Below are positions 8,997 through 17,406 of a stretch of 64,000 bases of DNA, in pieces. The notes beneath the pieces were generated by a model. The model had not been told where the DNA came from. It ran no database searches and worked only from the letters and a program-made list of their open reading frames with translations. The translations under genes were made by a program, and so were the position numbers. The stretch's first letter is position 1. The number at the start of each line of letters is the position of its first letter. Source of the DNA: Alicyclobacillus kakegawensis NBRC 103104 (lineage in GTDB: Bacteria; Bacillota; Bacilli; Alicyclobacillales; Alicyclobacillaceae); contig NZ_BCRP01000006.1 in the NCBI RefSeq assembly GCF_001552655.1, positions 62,001 to 126,000 of the forward strand, written 5' to 3'.

Positions 8997-10169
8997 TCAG
9001 CCTTCAATCTTGTCAATCTGCGCTTTCGTCTTGCCTTCCAGGTCCTGCGGAAGCGGCTGGAAGTGCACCGGCGAAAGGTACTTGGTGTCGTTGCCGCCCT
9101 GCGGGTCTATCGCCCATTGCAGGAAATTCTTGAGCGCCTGTGCGGTGGCAGCATCCGACTGGTGGCTGCGGACAATCGCATATTCAAAGTTGATAATCGG
9201 GTATGAATTGGCTCCCGGCGCGTCAATCAGCGAGATTCGCTCGTCATCCGGCACCTTCCCCACCATGGCCGCAGCCGCGCTCTCGATGGAGCTGGCGGTC
9301 GGCAGGACAAACTGCCCGGACTTGTTCTTGAGCGCCGCGTATCCCAGTCCGCCCTGGGTCGCTTGATTCAACCAACTGATGCCGACATAGCTGATGCTGT
9401 ACTTGTTCTTTTCCAGCGCCGTGACGATGCCGTCGTTGCCCTTGGCGCCAATCTCTCCATTGACCGCCGGCCAGGACACATCCGTGCCGAACCCGTACTT
9501 CGATTTCCACTGCGCGTTGTTGTCCGAAAGATACTGCGTGAACAAGAACGTGTCACCGCTGCTGTCGGATCGCCTGACCACAACGATCTTCTGATGCGGC
9601 AGGTTGATGCCCGGGTTCAGACTCTTAATCGCCGCATCATCCCAGTAGGTGATTTGGCCCATGTAAATTTTGGCGAGCACATCCCCGTCCAAGTGCAGGT
9701 GCTTCTTGCCCACTTCCGGCACGTTGTACATCACCTGCTGCGCCGACACCGCCAGCGGGATGTTCAGCATCGAGGAGCCCTGCTGCATCTGCGCATCCGA
9801 CAGGTAAGCGTCCGACCCGCCGATTTGCACCAAGCCCTGCATAGAGTCGGAAATCCCTTCCCCGCTGCCCGTGGACGCCGCAGACAACTGCACGTTGGGG
9901 TGTTTGTCCTGGTAGGCAGGAATCCACTGTCCGTTAAACAGCGGGTACAGCAAGGAGGACCCTGTCTCATCCAGTTTCACAGTCTTCGATCCGTCGCCGG
10001 ATGCGCCCGTCTGCTTGCCCGAGCTGCTCGTGTTCTCGGCGCCGCTGGCCGTCTGGTTGGACCCGCTGTTGCCTCCACCCGAGTTCGTGCCGCAGCCAGC
10101 CACCGTCAAAAGCAGCGCGGCCGCCGCCGCGCCCCCCATCCAAGTCCGCATCCGAATGTCCATGCGCAT
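8997..10169 (-). CDS. pstS: Phosphate-binding lipoprotein PstS
   Basis: ATG 10169 sits 8 bases after GGAGGG. The 390-residue product starts with a basic region and a hydrophobic stretch ending in the lipobox TVAGC, followed by a Ser/Gly/Asn-rich linker. The binding domain has the PstS signatures ETGSSLLYPLFNGQW, ASTGSGEGISDSMQG (phosphate-binding serines) and RRSDSSGDTFLFTQYL. It captures phosphate outside the membrane for PstCAB. The gene has its own five-element PhoP box 65-114 bases upstream, so it can be transcribed apart from pstB. A 207-base gap with a strong hairpin separates it from pstB. Confidence 0.96.
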   Translation of the reverse strand: MRMDIRMRTWMGGAAAAALLLTVAGCGTNSGGGNSGSNQTASGAENTSSSGKQTGASGDGSKTVKLDETGSSLLYPLFNGQWIPAYQDKHPNVQLSAASTGSGEGISDSMQGLVQIGGSDAYLSDAQMQQGSSMLNIPLAVSAQQVMYNVPEVGKKHLHLDGDVLAKIYMGQITYWDDAAIKSLNPGINLPHQKIVVVRRSDSSGDTFLFTQYLSDNNAQWKSKYGFGTDVSWPAVNGEIGAKGNDGIVTALEKNKYSISYVGISWLNQATQGGLGYAALKNKSGQFVLPTASSIESAAAAMVGKVPDDERISLIDAPGANSYPIINFEYAIVRSHQSDAATAQALKNFLQWAIDPQGGNDTKYLSPVHFQPLPQDLEGKTKAQIDKIEG

Positions 10170-10233
10170 CACCTTGTCCCTCCATGCCTTCACATATTTG
10201 TAACTCCTGTCGACTCTCATGATAGAGCTGGGA

Positions 10234-10283
10234 TGTAAACAAACCGCGAAGCCAGGTTCAACAGTTTGTAAAGGCACGGTAAA
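10234..10283 (-). promoter_or_regulatory. PhoP box upstream of pstS (five repeats)
   Basis: Read on the minus strand there are five hexamers at an exact 11-base period: TTTACC, TTTACA, TTGAAC, TTCGCG, TTTACA, each followed by 5 bases. This matches the Bacillus PhoP~P target (TTAACA-like direct repeats with about 5-base spacers). The fourth element is poor. It lies 65-114 bases before the pstS start, the normal position for activation under phosphate starvation. Confidence 0.88.
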
Positions 10284-10344
10284 GACTCCATGGAAGTTGC
10301 CGACTCCGTCGCCGGTCCTCCGCCGAAAGCCGGTTCCGCCGCAT

Positions 10345-10362
10345 CCGGCGCCAAGGCGCCGG
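10345..10362 (-). other. Strong GC hairpin between pstB and pstS
   Basis: CCGGCGCC (10345-10352) and GGCGCCGG (10355-10362) form a very stable hairpin just after the pstB stop. No run of T follows on the minus strand, so it is not a typical terminator. It may protect or process the pstB mRNA, or weaken read-through into pstS. Confidence 0.5.
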
Positions 10363-10375
10363 GACGCCTTTCGCT

Positions 10376-11128
10376 TCAGCCAAAGCGGCCGCAGACGTAG
10401 TCTTCCGTCCGCCTGTCCCGGGGGTGCTCGAACACCTGTGAGGTGTCCCCGAACTCAATCAACTCCCCGTTCAGGAAGAAGGCGGTGCGGTCAGCCACCC
10501 GGGTCGCCTGCTGCATGTTGTGGGTGACGATGACTATCGTGTAGCGGCTCTTCAGGTCGCGAATCAGTTCTTCAATGCGCAGGGTGGAAATCGGATCGAG
10601 CGCCGAGGCGGGTTCATCCATCAGCAACACCTCCGGTTCCACCGCCAGGGCCCGGGCGATGCACAGGCGCTGCTGCTGCCCGCCGGAGAGCTCGGTGGCT
10701 GGCTGGCGCAGCCTATCCTTGACCTCGTCCCATAACGCCGCCATGCGCAGGCTGCGCTCAACCCGCTCGGCCAACTCCGACCGCCGGCGCACGCCGGAGA
10801 GACGCAACGCCAAGGCGATGTTGTCAAACACGGAGAGCGTCGGAAAAGGGTTTGGCTTTTGAAACACCATGCCGACGATGCGTCGCACATCGACCGGATG
10901 CATCCGGTAAAGGTCTTCCTCCTCCAGCCGGACGCGCCCCTCCATGCGGGCTCCCGGCACGGTTTCGTGCATACGGTTGAGGCAGCGCACAAACGTGGAC
11001 TTGCCGCACCCGGACGGACCAATGACAGCCGTAGCGGTGTTGGCCTTAAGCTCTATGTCGATGGATTGGAGCGTCTGCTGATCTCCATACCAGGCCGATA
11101 ACCCGGCCACGGATATGGACTTGCCCAT
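10376..11128 (-). CDS. pstB: Phosphate ABC transporter ATP-binding protein PstB
   Basis: The 250-residue ATPase has Walker [10 protein letters not shown] (about residues 38-46), the ABC signature [16 protein letters not shown], Walker [13 protein letters not shown] and the H-loop [15 protein letters not shown]. The PstB-specific features are the QKPNPFP Q-loop and a C-terminal [13 protein letters not shown] tail. It drives phosphate import through PstAC. Its position is unusual: it is upstream of pstS rather than at the end of the operon as in B. subtilis and E. coli. Four PhoP-box elements lie 76-114 bases upstream. Confidence 0.96.
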   Translation of the reverse strand: MGKSISVAGLSAWYGDQQTLQSIDIELKANTATAVIGPSGCGKSTFVRCLNRMHETVPGARMEGRVRLEEEDLYRMHPVDVRRIVGMVFQKPNPFPTLSVFDNIALALRLSGVRRRSELAERVERSLRMAALWDEVKDRLRQPATELSGGQQQRLCIARALAVEPEVLLMDEPASALDPISTLRIEELIRDLKSRYTIVIVTHNMQQATRVADRTAFFLNGELIEFGDTSQVFEHPRDRRTEDYVCGRFG

Positions 11129-11203
11129 AACGCCACCCCGCTTCTGTAGAAATCTGGTCCCGAGTCAACGCCCCAGACGTTCGGGCACAGGATAGCAGGG
11201 CGA

Positions 11204-11242
11204 TGTGAAGAGGTTATATGGATTTTGTTAAGAAGCTGTAAA
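11204..11242 (-). promoter_or_regulatory. PhoP box upstream of pstB (four repeats)
   Basis: On the minus strand the hexamers TTTACA, TTAACA, CATATA and TTCACA follow one another at an 11-base period (11242 down to 11204). Three of four fit the TTAACA-like PhoP consensus well. The site lies in the 133-base gap between phoR and pstB and points at pstB. Confidence 0.85.
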
Positions 11243-11261
11243 GAAGGGGACTGGCGGCCTT

Positions 11262-12581
11262 TCAAGGCTTTCGCGGCACCGGTGCCCCTGGGGCCCGGTC
11301 TCCGGTCAGCCGCGCCAGCGTGAACCAGAAGTCGCTGCCCTGGCCGGGGGTGCTGGTGAGGCCAAGGTCACCGCCGTGCAGTCCGACGATGTGCTTGACG
11401 ATGGCCAGCCCCAAGCCGGTGCCGCCGGTCGCTCGGCTGCGGTCTTTATCCACCCGGTAAAACCGCTCGAATACCCGCTGCTGCTGGTCCTCGGGAATCC
11501 CGATGCCGGTGTCCTGGACGTGAACCCGCACGTGGTCGAGGGAGACCTCGCAGTGCACCTTGACCCGGCCGCCGGCGGGGGTGTAGTGAATGGCGTTGGT
11601 CAACAGGTTCAGCAGCACTTGCAGAATGCGGTCGGCGTCCGCCCACACCAATACGTCGCAGGCGGGAGCCGCCTCCAGGAGGATGCCGTGATGCGCGGCC
11701 TCGCTTCGCACCCTCGTCAGGGCCTTGTCGATAACCTCGTCCATGTCTACCGGCGCCAGCTCCAGCGCCGCGTCCGCGGTTTCCAGACGTGAGAGCGTCA
11801 ACAAGTCGGCGACCAAGTTCTCCATACGCTTGGCCTCGTCGACAATCTCCCGCAGGAAGTCGCTCTGCACGTCAGGGCTGACACTGTCGCCCAGGAGCGT
11901 CTCCGCAAAGCCGCGGATGGAGGTGATGGGGGTCTTCAGCTCATGGGAGACATTGGCCACAAAATCGCTGCGCATCCGCTCCAAGCGCTGCCACTGCGAG
12001 ATGTCGTGGAGCAAAATCAGGGCTTCAAACGGGCGCTGTTCGGCAAACCGGGGCGTCATCGCAAGCGGCAGCGGCACCACCCGCGCCTCCACCGTCACCC
12101 CGCCTTCGACCACGAGCGCGTCCTGCCAAGGATCCCCGTGAAACAAAGCGCGCGTCAAGGCGGCGGCGACTTCTGGATGCCCGCGAAACACCGTCCAGTA
12201 CTCCAAGCCCAGACACTGGGCGCGTGGCCGCCGCAGGAGGCGCGCGGCCGCCTCATTCATGCGTTCAATGCGTCCCAGGTGGCTGACAAACACGACACCG
12301 CTGGTCAGGTGCTGCAGGATGTGCTCCAGCAGGTCCCGCTCCGCGCGCAGGCGCTCCTGGTGCTCAGCGAGCATCTGAATCATGTGGTTGACCGCGTCGA
12401 ACACCACCACCTCGGCGCGGCCCTGGTGGCTGGACAGCTTGGCGTCAAACTGGCCGTGCGCAAGCTGCCTGGCGACATCCGCAATATGACGGAGAAACCG
12501 ATTCCTGCGCACCACGTCCACGCGCCAGAGCGCGCATGTGACCAGCCACAGCGCCAGCAGCAAACCTATCCACCAGACCAC
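11262..12581 (-). CDS. phoR: Phosphate-responsive sensor histidine kinase PhoR
   Basis: GTG 12581 is chosen: AGGGAGG inside the end of phoP lies 9 bases upstream, and the start is 4 bases after the phoP stop. Further upstream the frame overlaps phoP and is not protein-like. The 439-residue product has one N-terminal helix (WWIGLLLALWLVTCALW), a HAMP-like segment, a PAS domain (about 85-190), a HisKA domain with the phospho-acceptor in VSHELKTPITSIRG, and an HATPase_c domain ending in GTGLGLAIVKHIVGLHGGDLG. Unlike B. subtilis PhoR (579 residues), no extracytoplasmic sensor domain is present, so it resembles the E. coli architecture, in which signalling passes through the Pst transporter. Confidence 0.92.
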   Translation of the reverse strand: MVWWIGLLLALWLVTCALWRVDVVRRNRFLRHIADVARQLAHGQFDAKLSSHQGRAEVVVFDAVNHMIQMLAEHQERLRAERDLLEHILQHLTSGVVFVSHLGRIERMNEAAARLLRRPRAQCLGLEYWTVFRGHPEVAAALTRALFHGDPWQDALVVEGGVTVEARVVPLPLAMTPRFAEQRPFEALILLHDISQWQRLERMRSDFVANVSHELKTPITSIRGFAETLLGDSVSPDVQSDFLREIVDEAKRMENLVADLLTLSRLETADAALELAPVDMDEVIDKALTRVRSEAAHHGILLEAAPACDVLVWADADRILQVLLNLLTNAIHYTPAGGRVKVHCEVSLDHVRVHVQDTGIGIPEDQQQRVFERFYRVDKDRSRATGGTGLGLAIVKHIVGLHGGDLGLTSTPGQGSDFWFTLARLTGDRAPGAPVPRKP

Positions 12582-12585
12582 CCAC

Positions 12586-13317
12586 TCAAGCCTCCCTTGG
12601 GCTGAACTTGTAGCCGACGCCGCGGACCGTATGAATGAAGCGAGGGTGCTTGGGGTCCTGCTCAATCTTTTCACGCAGGTGAGACACGTGCACGTCCACA
12701 ATGCGCGTATCTGCGCTCGTCCAATACCCCCACACCTGATCCAACAGTTGATCGCGCGTCAACACCCGATCCCGATGCTCCATGAGGTACCGCAGCAGCT
12801 CAAACTCCTTCGGGGTCAGGGTGAGCCCCTCGCCGTCCAGCGTCGCCTCGTGACGCACCACATCCACCACCAATCCGTCCGCCGACAGCCTCGGTGCATC
12901 CTCGGTCTGGCCAGCCTCCGCCGCCAGCTCCCCACGCCGCAACACAGCCTTGATGCGGGCCACCAGTTCGCGCGGGCTGAACGGCTTGGTCACGTAATCG
13001 TCAGCGCCGATTTCCAGCCCCAATACTCTATCCAGCTCCTCATCCCGGGCTGTCAGCAGGATAATCGGCACCACCACCTGTTGCTGCCGCAAGCGCCGGC
13101 AGACCTCCATCCCATCCATGCCCGGCAGCATGACGTCCAGAACCACCAGGTCATAGCGGCCCGGATCGGTGACGACGCGTTCGTACGCCGTCCGGCCGTC
13201 CGTCACCGACTCCGTCTCAAATCCTGCTCGCTGGCAATTAAACTCCACCAGCTTCACAATCGCCGGTTCGTCATCAACGATCAACAACTTCTGCGCCTGC
13301 AAGGGTGTGTTGCCCAC
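12586..13317 (-). CDS. phoP: Phosphate response regulator PhoP
   Basis: This 243-residue OmpR-family response regulator has the acidic pocket DDE near the N-terminus, the phospho-acceptor Asp in DLVVLDVMLPGMDG and the conserved Lys in YVTKPFSPRELVARI. The winged-helix DNA-binding domain ends in RFIHTVRGVGYKFSPREA. It is paired with PhoR and is the first gene of the phosphate block. A PhoP box lies 36-85 bases upstream, which implies autoregulation. Identification as PhoP rather than another OmpR regulator rests on the adjacent pst genes and the three PhoP boxes. Confidence 0.93.
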   Translation of the reverse strand: MGNTPLQAQKLLIVDDEPAIVKLVEFNCQRAGFETESVTDGRTAYERVVTDPGRYDLVVLDVMLPGMDGMEVCRRLRQQQVVVPIILLTARDEELDRVLGLEIGADDYVTKPFSPRELVARIKAVLRRGELAAEAGQTEDAPRLSADGLVVDVVRHEATLDGEGLTLTPKEFELLRYLMEHRDRVLTRDQLLDQVWGYWTSADTRIVDVHVSHLREKIEQDPKHPRFIHTVRGVGYKFSPREA

Positions 13318-13352
13318 CAGCTACCCGCCTCCCGTAGCGTGACCGCATCTGG

Positions 13353-13402
13353 TACAAAGATTGTACATCGAATGGGTAAACGATTTGTAAAGGGCGTGTA
13401 AA
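13353..13402 (-). promoter_or_regulatory. PhoP box upstream of phoP (five repeats)
   Basis: Minus-strand hexamers at an 11-base period from 13402: TTTACA, TTTACA, TTTACC, GATGTA, TTTGTA. The first three are near-perfect PhoP elements. The array ends 36 bases before the phoP start codon, so it likely overlaps the promoter and gives positive autoregulation of phoPR. Confidence 0.87.
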
Positions 13403-13430
13403 GGTTTCCTGGCCAGCGGCGTTACGAATT

Positions 13431-13471
13431 TTGTCATACTCTGCCAAGCTGTTATCTTCATGATGAAGATA
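13431..13471 (+). promoter_or_regulatory. marR promoter with overlapping 19-bp palindromic operator
   Basis: TATCTTCAT (13453-13461) and ATGAAGATA (13463-13471) form a perfect inverted repeat around a single G. A -35 TTGTCA (13431-13436) and -10 TATCTT (13453-13458) spaced by 16 bases place the palindrome over the -10 element. This is the usual layout for autorepression by a MarR dimer, which binds palindromes of about 18-20 bp. The MarR gene starts 25 bases downstream. Confidence 0.72.
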
Positions 13472-13496
13472 GTTTCCGATATACTCAACCCAGGTG

Positions 13497-13970
13497 ATGC
13501 CATTGTGCACTGAAAGCAGGAATCAATCGGAGATTGCGAAAGAGCTGTGCTGCTTGGGACCGGACTTGGTGCGGCAAGTCGTCCGTTTCATGGCCCCCCT
13601 GCACGATCAGTTTGACCTCACCCCAGCCCAGTCGTTCCTCTTGACCCATCTATATCAGCACGGGCCGGCAACAGCCGGCACGATTGCCGAGTGGATGGGC
13701 ATCACATCGGGACCGGTCACCAATCTGACCGCCCGCTTCGTGCGCCGTGGATTGCTTGAACGCAGGCCGGATGTCGCGGACAAACGCATCAGTTGGTTCG
13801 CGCTGACCGAATCCGGACGCCTGTTTGCGCAACGGTTCATAGCGGCCAACGAAGACCTCTGGAAGGGCGTCATCGCCGCCATGGATGCGCGGCTGGTGGC
13901 ACAGGCGATGCCGCTGCTCAAAGACCTCTCCGCCATCCTTGCCGGCTTGACGGACGCGGCCACTTCATAG
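13497..13970 (+). CDS. MarR family transcriptional regulator
   Basis: This 157-residue winged-helix protein has the MarR core: TPAQSFLLTHLYQHGPATAGTIAEWMGITSGPVTNLTARFV is the helix-turn-helix region, and RRPDVADKRISWFALTESG is the wing with the DxRxxxxxLT-like signature. ATG 13497 and GTG 13494 are adjacent possible starts; neither has a strong RBS. It lies 42 bases upstream of the MMPL exporter gene and has a palindrome in its promoter, so it probably represses itself and the exporter and is relieved by a small lipophilic ligand. The ligand is not deducible. Confidence 0.9.
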   Translation: MPLCTESRNQSEIAKELCCLGPDLVRQVVRFMAPLHDQFDLTPAQSFLLTHLYQHGPATAGTIAEWMGITSGPVTNLTARFVRRGLLERRPDVADKRISWFALTESGRLFAQRFIAANEDLWKGVIAAMDARLVAQAMPLLKDLSAILAGLTDAATS

Positions 13971-14012
13971 ATAGGCCGGGCACGGACCTGTGCGGACAAA
14001 GGAGGCAGACAG

Positions 14013-17000
14013 ATGTATGCGCGATTAGGCCCGTTCATCCACCGGTTTCGCTGGTGGATTGTGGCGGCGTGGCTCGTCATCACCGCCGCTTCATTGATAG
14101 GGCTGCCCAACCTCAACGCGGTGGTGTCCCACACCAAGACCGACTACATCCCGGAAGATTCGTCCGTCATCACGGCGAGCAACCTGGCCAAACATGTGAA
14201 CCCCAAGCACCAAGCCCAGAGCACCGCGGTGATCGCCGTTCACAACGCACACGGATTGACGGCCGCTGACGAGGCTTACTTTGACAGGCAGCTGAAACAG
14301 ATTGAAGACAACAAACAGCACTACGGCGTGACGTACGTGCAGGATATGGAGAACAGCGGATCGGCCAGCAGAGGGGTGTTCCTCAGCCGGGACGGCAGCA
14401 CCGAAATCGCCATGGTCGGCCTGCGTTACGACGTCACCAGCGACGCCATCAAGGGAGCGCTGAACAGTCTGCATCAGGTGTTCGCCCACCCGCCCAGCGA
14501 CACCCGAGTCTATTTCACCGGTGACGCACCGTTGCAGCAGGACGAAATCGCGGTCTCCATGGCCGGCGTCGAAAAGACCGCCTACATCACGGTGGCATTG
14601 GTGCTCATCATCCTGCTGTTGGTCTTTCGCTCCATTGTAGCGCCCCTGGTGACGCTGTTGGCGGTCGGCCTGACGTATCTCATCACCACCGGGCTGGTGG
14701 CCTGGTTGGCCGGGTTTGGCCTGCCCGTCTCAAGCTTCACCCAGACCTTTTTAATCGCCGTCTTGTTCGGCGCCGGCACCGATTACTCCATCATCATCAT
14801 GAACCGCTACCGAGAGCAACTGGGGCAAAAGCCGGACGACCCAGCGGCCGCCCTCAACCACGCCGTATCGGCGATTGGCAAGACGGTCTTGTTCAGCGGG
14901 CTGACGGTGCTCACCTCGTTCGCCGTCCTCTACCTGGCCCGCTTCGGGCTGTACCGCAGCGGCGTCGGTGTCGCAGTCGGCATGGCGGTGTTGATTGTCC
15001 TTTGCTTCACCTTCATCCCGGCGTTGATGGCCATCCTCGGGCCGAGGCTGTTCTGGCCGCGCCGCATCGGTGCCGCCAACGCCCATCGCCCCTCCCGTGT
15101 GTGGGGCTTCACAGGCGGCGTGGCGGTGCGACGGCCTTGGTGGACGCTTTTGTGCCTGCTGGTCGCGCTCACCCCGTTGGGTCTGTTGTTTACGGATCCC
15201 CGCTCGTTCGATCCGCTCGGGGACATCCCGGGGGCCGACTCCGCACAGGGGTTTCGCGTGGTCTCAAAGGCATTCGGCCCCGGCACGGTGATGCCGCTCA
15301 ATATAGTCTTGCACACGGATAGAAACCTGCGCACGTCGGCCGGACTGGCGACGATTGAACAGGTGTCAGAAAGCGTCGCCTCCCTGCCCGGGGTGCAAAA
15401 GGTCGACAGCGCCACCCGGCCGGAGGGGCACGTCATCCGCGATTTTCAATTGGCGGACCAAAACCAACAGGCGGCCTCCGGTCTCAAGTCGGTGCAAAAG
15501 GGGCTCGGGCAACTGGCCAGCCAATTGCGCACAGCCTCCAGCGGCCTGCAACAAGGGGCAACCGGCAGCTCCCAATTGGCCGAGGGAGCGCGGCAGGTCC
15601 AATCCGGAGCCAGCCAGCTGGACAGCGGCCTCGCCACAGCCGCCAGCCAGACCAAGAAACTGGCCGACGGGGCCGACAAACTAGCGACGGGCACCCTTGG
15701 ACTGAAGCACGGTGTGGAGCAGTGGCAACAAGGGGCTAACCAACTGAGCCAAGGCGCCAAGAAGTTGGCCGTGGGCACACAACAGCTCAGCGCCGGGTTG
15801 AACGGACCGGACGGGTTGGCCCAAGGCAGCGTGAAGCTGGCCGAGAATCAACAGCAGTTGGCAGGCCTGAACAGCCAGCTCGCCGACACACTGAACGCTT
15901 GGACCAAGGCGCACCCACAAGAAGCGGCCGATCCGTCCGTACAGCAGATGCTCCAGTTGGCGAATGCGGCCGCAAGCGGCGAGCAGCAGGCGGCCAGCGC
16001 GAGCGAACAGCTGGCCCACGGGGTGCAGGCGGCAGCGAAGGCGGCCACGCAGGTGAACCAAGGCGCGCAGCAGGTGTCCAGCGGGCTCGGCCAGCTGTCG
16101 GCAGCGGCCGGCCCCTTGGCGGACGCGACGCTGAAACTGCACCAAGGCGCGCAGCAGCTTGCAAGCGGCAGCCAGGCCTTGGCGAGTGGCCTGTCGCAGC
16201 TGGGAAGCGGCGCCAAGTCCCTTTCCAGCGGCAGCGCCCAGTTGGCAGACGGGGTGGATTCCCTGGCCAACAGCCTCCACTCGGCGCCCGATGGGCTGAG
16301 CCAGGCCAGCACAGGGGCGAACAAACTCTCCTCTGGAGTCTCGCAGGTGCAGAGTTTCCTGCACAGCTCGGCCCAGGCCGGCAGCGGCCACGGCAGCCCA
16401 GGGTTTTACGTGCCGGAGAGCACGGTCGAGAACGACAAGCAGTTGGCCAAGGCGATGGACGCGTACATCTCGCCCGACGGCCACACCGCGACGTTTTCCG
16501 TGATCCTGCGCGACAACCCGTATTCCAACGCCGCCATCAGCCTCGTGCCGAAAGTGGAACAGGCCGCGCGGACCGCCTTGGCGTCCAGTCCGATTCAGCA
16601 CGGGCAAATCCTGTCCTACGGGACCACCGCCCAGCAAGCGGAGTTGAACCGCATTTCGAGCCAGGACTTCACCCGTACGGTGGCGCTCATCCTGGGAGTC
16701 ATCTTCCTGCTCCTGGTGCTGATGCTGCGTTCCATCCTGACGCCGCTGTACATCATCGTCTCGCTGGCCGCCACGTATTTTGTCACCATGGCCGGTTTGC
16801 AGCTCATCTTTGTTGACATGCTCGGCCGCAGCGGTCTCAACTGGGTTGTGCCGTTCTTCGTGTTCCTCATCCTCGTGGCATTGGGAGTGGACTACAGCAT
16901 CTTCCTGATGACGCGCTTCGAGGAAGAACAACGGCGGACACACAGCATAGGCGAGGCGATGCACACGGCCATGAAACACATGGGGGGCGTCGTGTTCTCC

Positions 17001-17252
17001 GCCGCGACTATCATGGGAGGCACGTTCGGGTCCATGATTGCGACCGGCGTGGCCTCCCTGGTGGAGATTGCCGCTGCGGTGATGTTGGGCTTAGTCTTGT
17101 ACGCCCTGGTTGTCCTTGCCTTCCTGGTCCCGGCATGCGCACGGGTGGTTGGCGCTGGACACGGTTGGCCCTTCCGGTCTCTCCAGCCAGAAGCCGACAC
17201 CCCGCGACGCGGGCCACAGGAACGCGTCCCATCACAATGGCTGCCTGAGTGA
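14013..17252 (+). CDS. MMPL/RND family exporter with long glycine-repeat domain
   Basis: AAAGGAGG precedes ATG 14013. The 1079-residue protein has two MMPL halves. The first (residues 1 to about 400) holds helix 1, an extracytoplasmic domain and a helix bundle with the proton-relay motif GTDYSIIIMNRYRE (Asp257). The second (from about 850) contains GVDYSIFLMTRFEEE (Asp960). Between them, about residues 488-786, lies a repeat region of roughly 7-residue units of the type QLxxGxxxL (for example LASGSQALASGLSQL), as in the extracytoplasmic domain of YhgE/Pip-like and YdgH-like proteins. Relatives export lipids, surfactants or drugs with proton exchange. It is likely co-regulated with the MarR gene just upstream. 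Confidence 0.92.
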   Translation: MYARLGPFIHRFRWWIVAAWLVITAASLIGLPNLNAVVSHTKTDYIPEDSSVITASNLAKHVNPKHQAQSTAVIAVHNAHGLTAADEAYFDRQLKQIEDNKQHYGVTYVQDMENSGSASRGVFLSRDGSTEIAMVGLRYDVTSDAIKGALNSLHQVFAHPPSDTRVYFTGDAPLQQDEIAVSMAGVEKTAYITVALVLIILLLVFRSIVAPLVTLLAVGLTYLITTGLVAWLAGFGLPVSSFTQTFLIAVLFGAGTDYSIIIMNRYREQLGQKPDDPAAALNHAVSAIGKTVLFSGLTVLTSFAVLYLARFGLYRSGVGVAVGMAVLIVLCFTFIPALMAILGPRLFWPRRIGAANAHRPSRVWGFTGGVAVRRPWWTLLCLLVALTPLGLLFTDPRSFDPLGDIPGADSAQGFRVVSKAFGPGTVMPLNIVLHTDRNLRTSAGLATIEQVSESVASLPGVQKVDSATRPEGHVIRDFQLADQNQQAASGLKSVQKGLGQLASQLRTASSGLQQGATGSSQLAEGARQVQSGASQLDSGLATAASQTKKLADGADKLATGTLGLKHGVEQWQQGANQLSQGAKKLAVGTQQLSAGLNGPDGLAQGSVKLAENQQQLAGLNSQLADTLNAWTKAHPQEAADPSVQQMLQLANAAASGEQQAASASEQLAHGVQAAAKAATQVNQGAQQVSSGLGQLSAAAGPLADATLKLHQGAQQLASGSQALASGLSQLGSGAKSLSSGSAQLADGVDSLANSLHSAPDGLSQASTGANKLSSGVSQVQSFLHSSAQAGSGHGSPGFYVPESTVENDKQLAKAMDAYISPDGHTATFSVILRDNPYSNAAISLVPKVEQAARTALASSPIQHGQILSYGTTAQQAELNRISSQDFTRTVALILGVIFLLLVLMLRSILTPLYIIVSLAATYFVTMAGLQLIFVDMLGRSGLNWVVPFFVFLILVALGVDYSIFLMTRFEEEQRRTHSIGEAMHTAMKHMGGVVFSAATIMGGTFGSMIATGVASLVEIAAAVMLGLVLYALVVLAFLVPACARVVGAGHGWPFRSLQPEADTPRRGPQERVPSQWLPE

Positions 17253-17281
17253 AACAGAGCCCCCCATATCCCGGCATGGTC

Positions 17282-17311
17282 AAGGCCCGGACGCAACGCG
17301 TCCGGGACCTT
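17282..17311 (+). terminator. Intrinsic terminator after the MMPL gene
   Basis: AAGG-C-CCGGACGC and GCGTCCGG-GA-CCTT form a GC-rich hairpin with a 3-base loop, 30 bases after the exporter stop. The following TCATATTTAT is T-rich but not a clean T run. Confidence 0.7.
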
Positions 17312-17324
17312 CATATTTATGCCA

Positions 17325-17353
17325 TTTTCACGCCTTTTGGTTGAGCGTATAAT
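17325..17353 (+). promoter_or_regulatory. Sigma-A promoter of the MFS gene
   Basis: TTTTCA (17325-17330), a 17-base spacer and a perfect TATAAT (17348-17353). It lies right after the terminator of the upstream gene and about 50 bases before the MFS start. Confidence 0.65.
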
Positions 17354-17406
17354 AAATCGAAGGATTGATTCGGGGGCAAAAACTTTTCGGAATCGAAGGG
17401 ATACCT

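Noticed and set aside
15681-16979. 432-codon minus-strand open frame opposite the MMPL repeat region
   Set aside because: It mirrors the repeat region of the exporter and resembles no protein. It is a codon-bias shadow.
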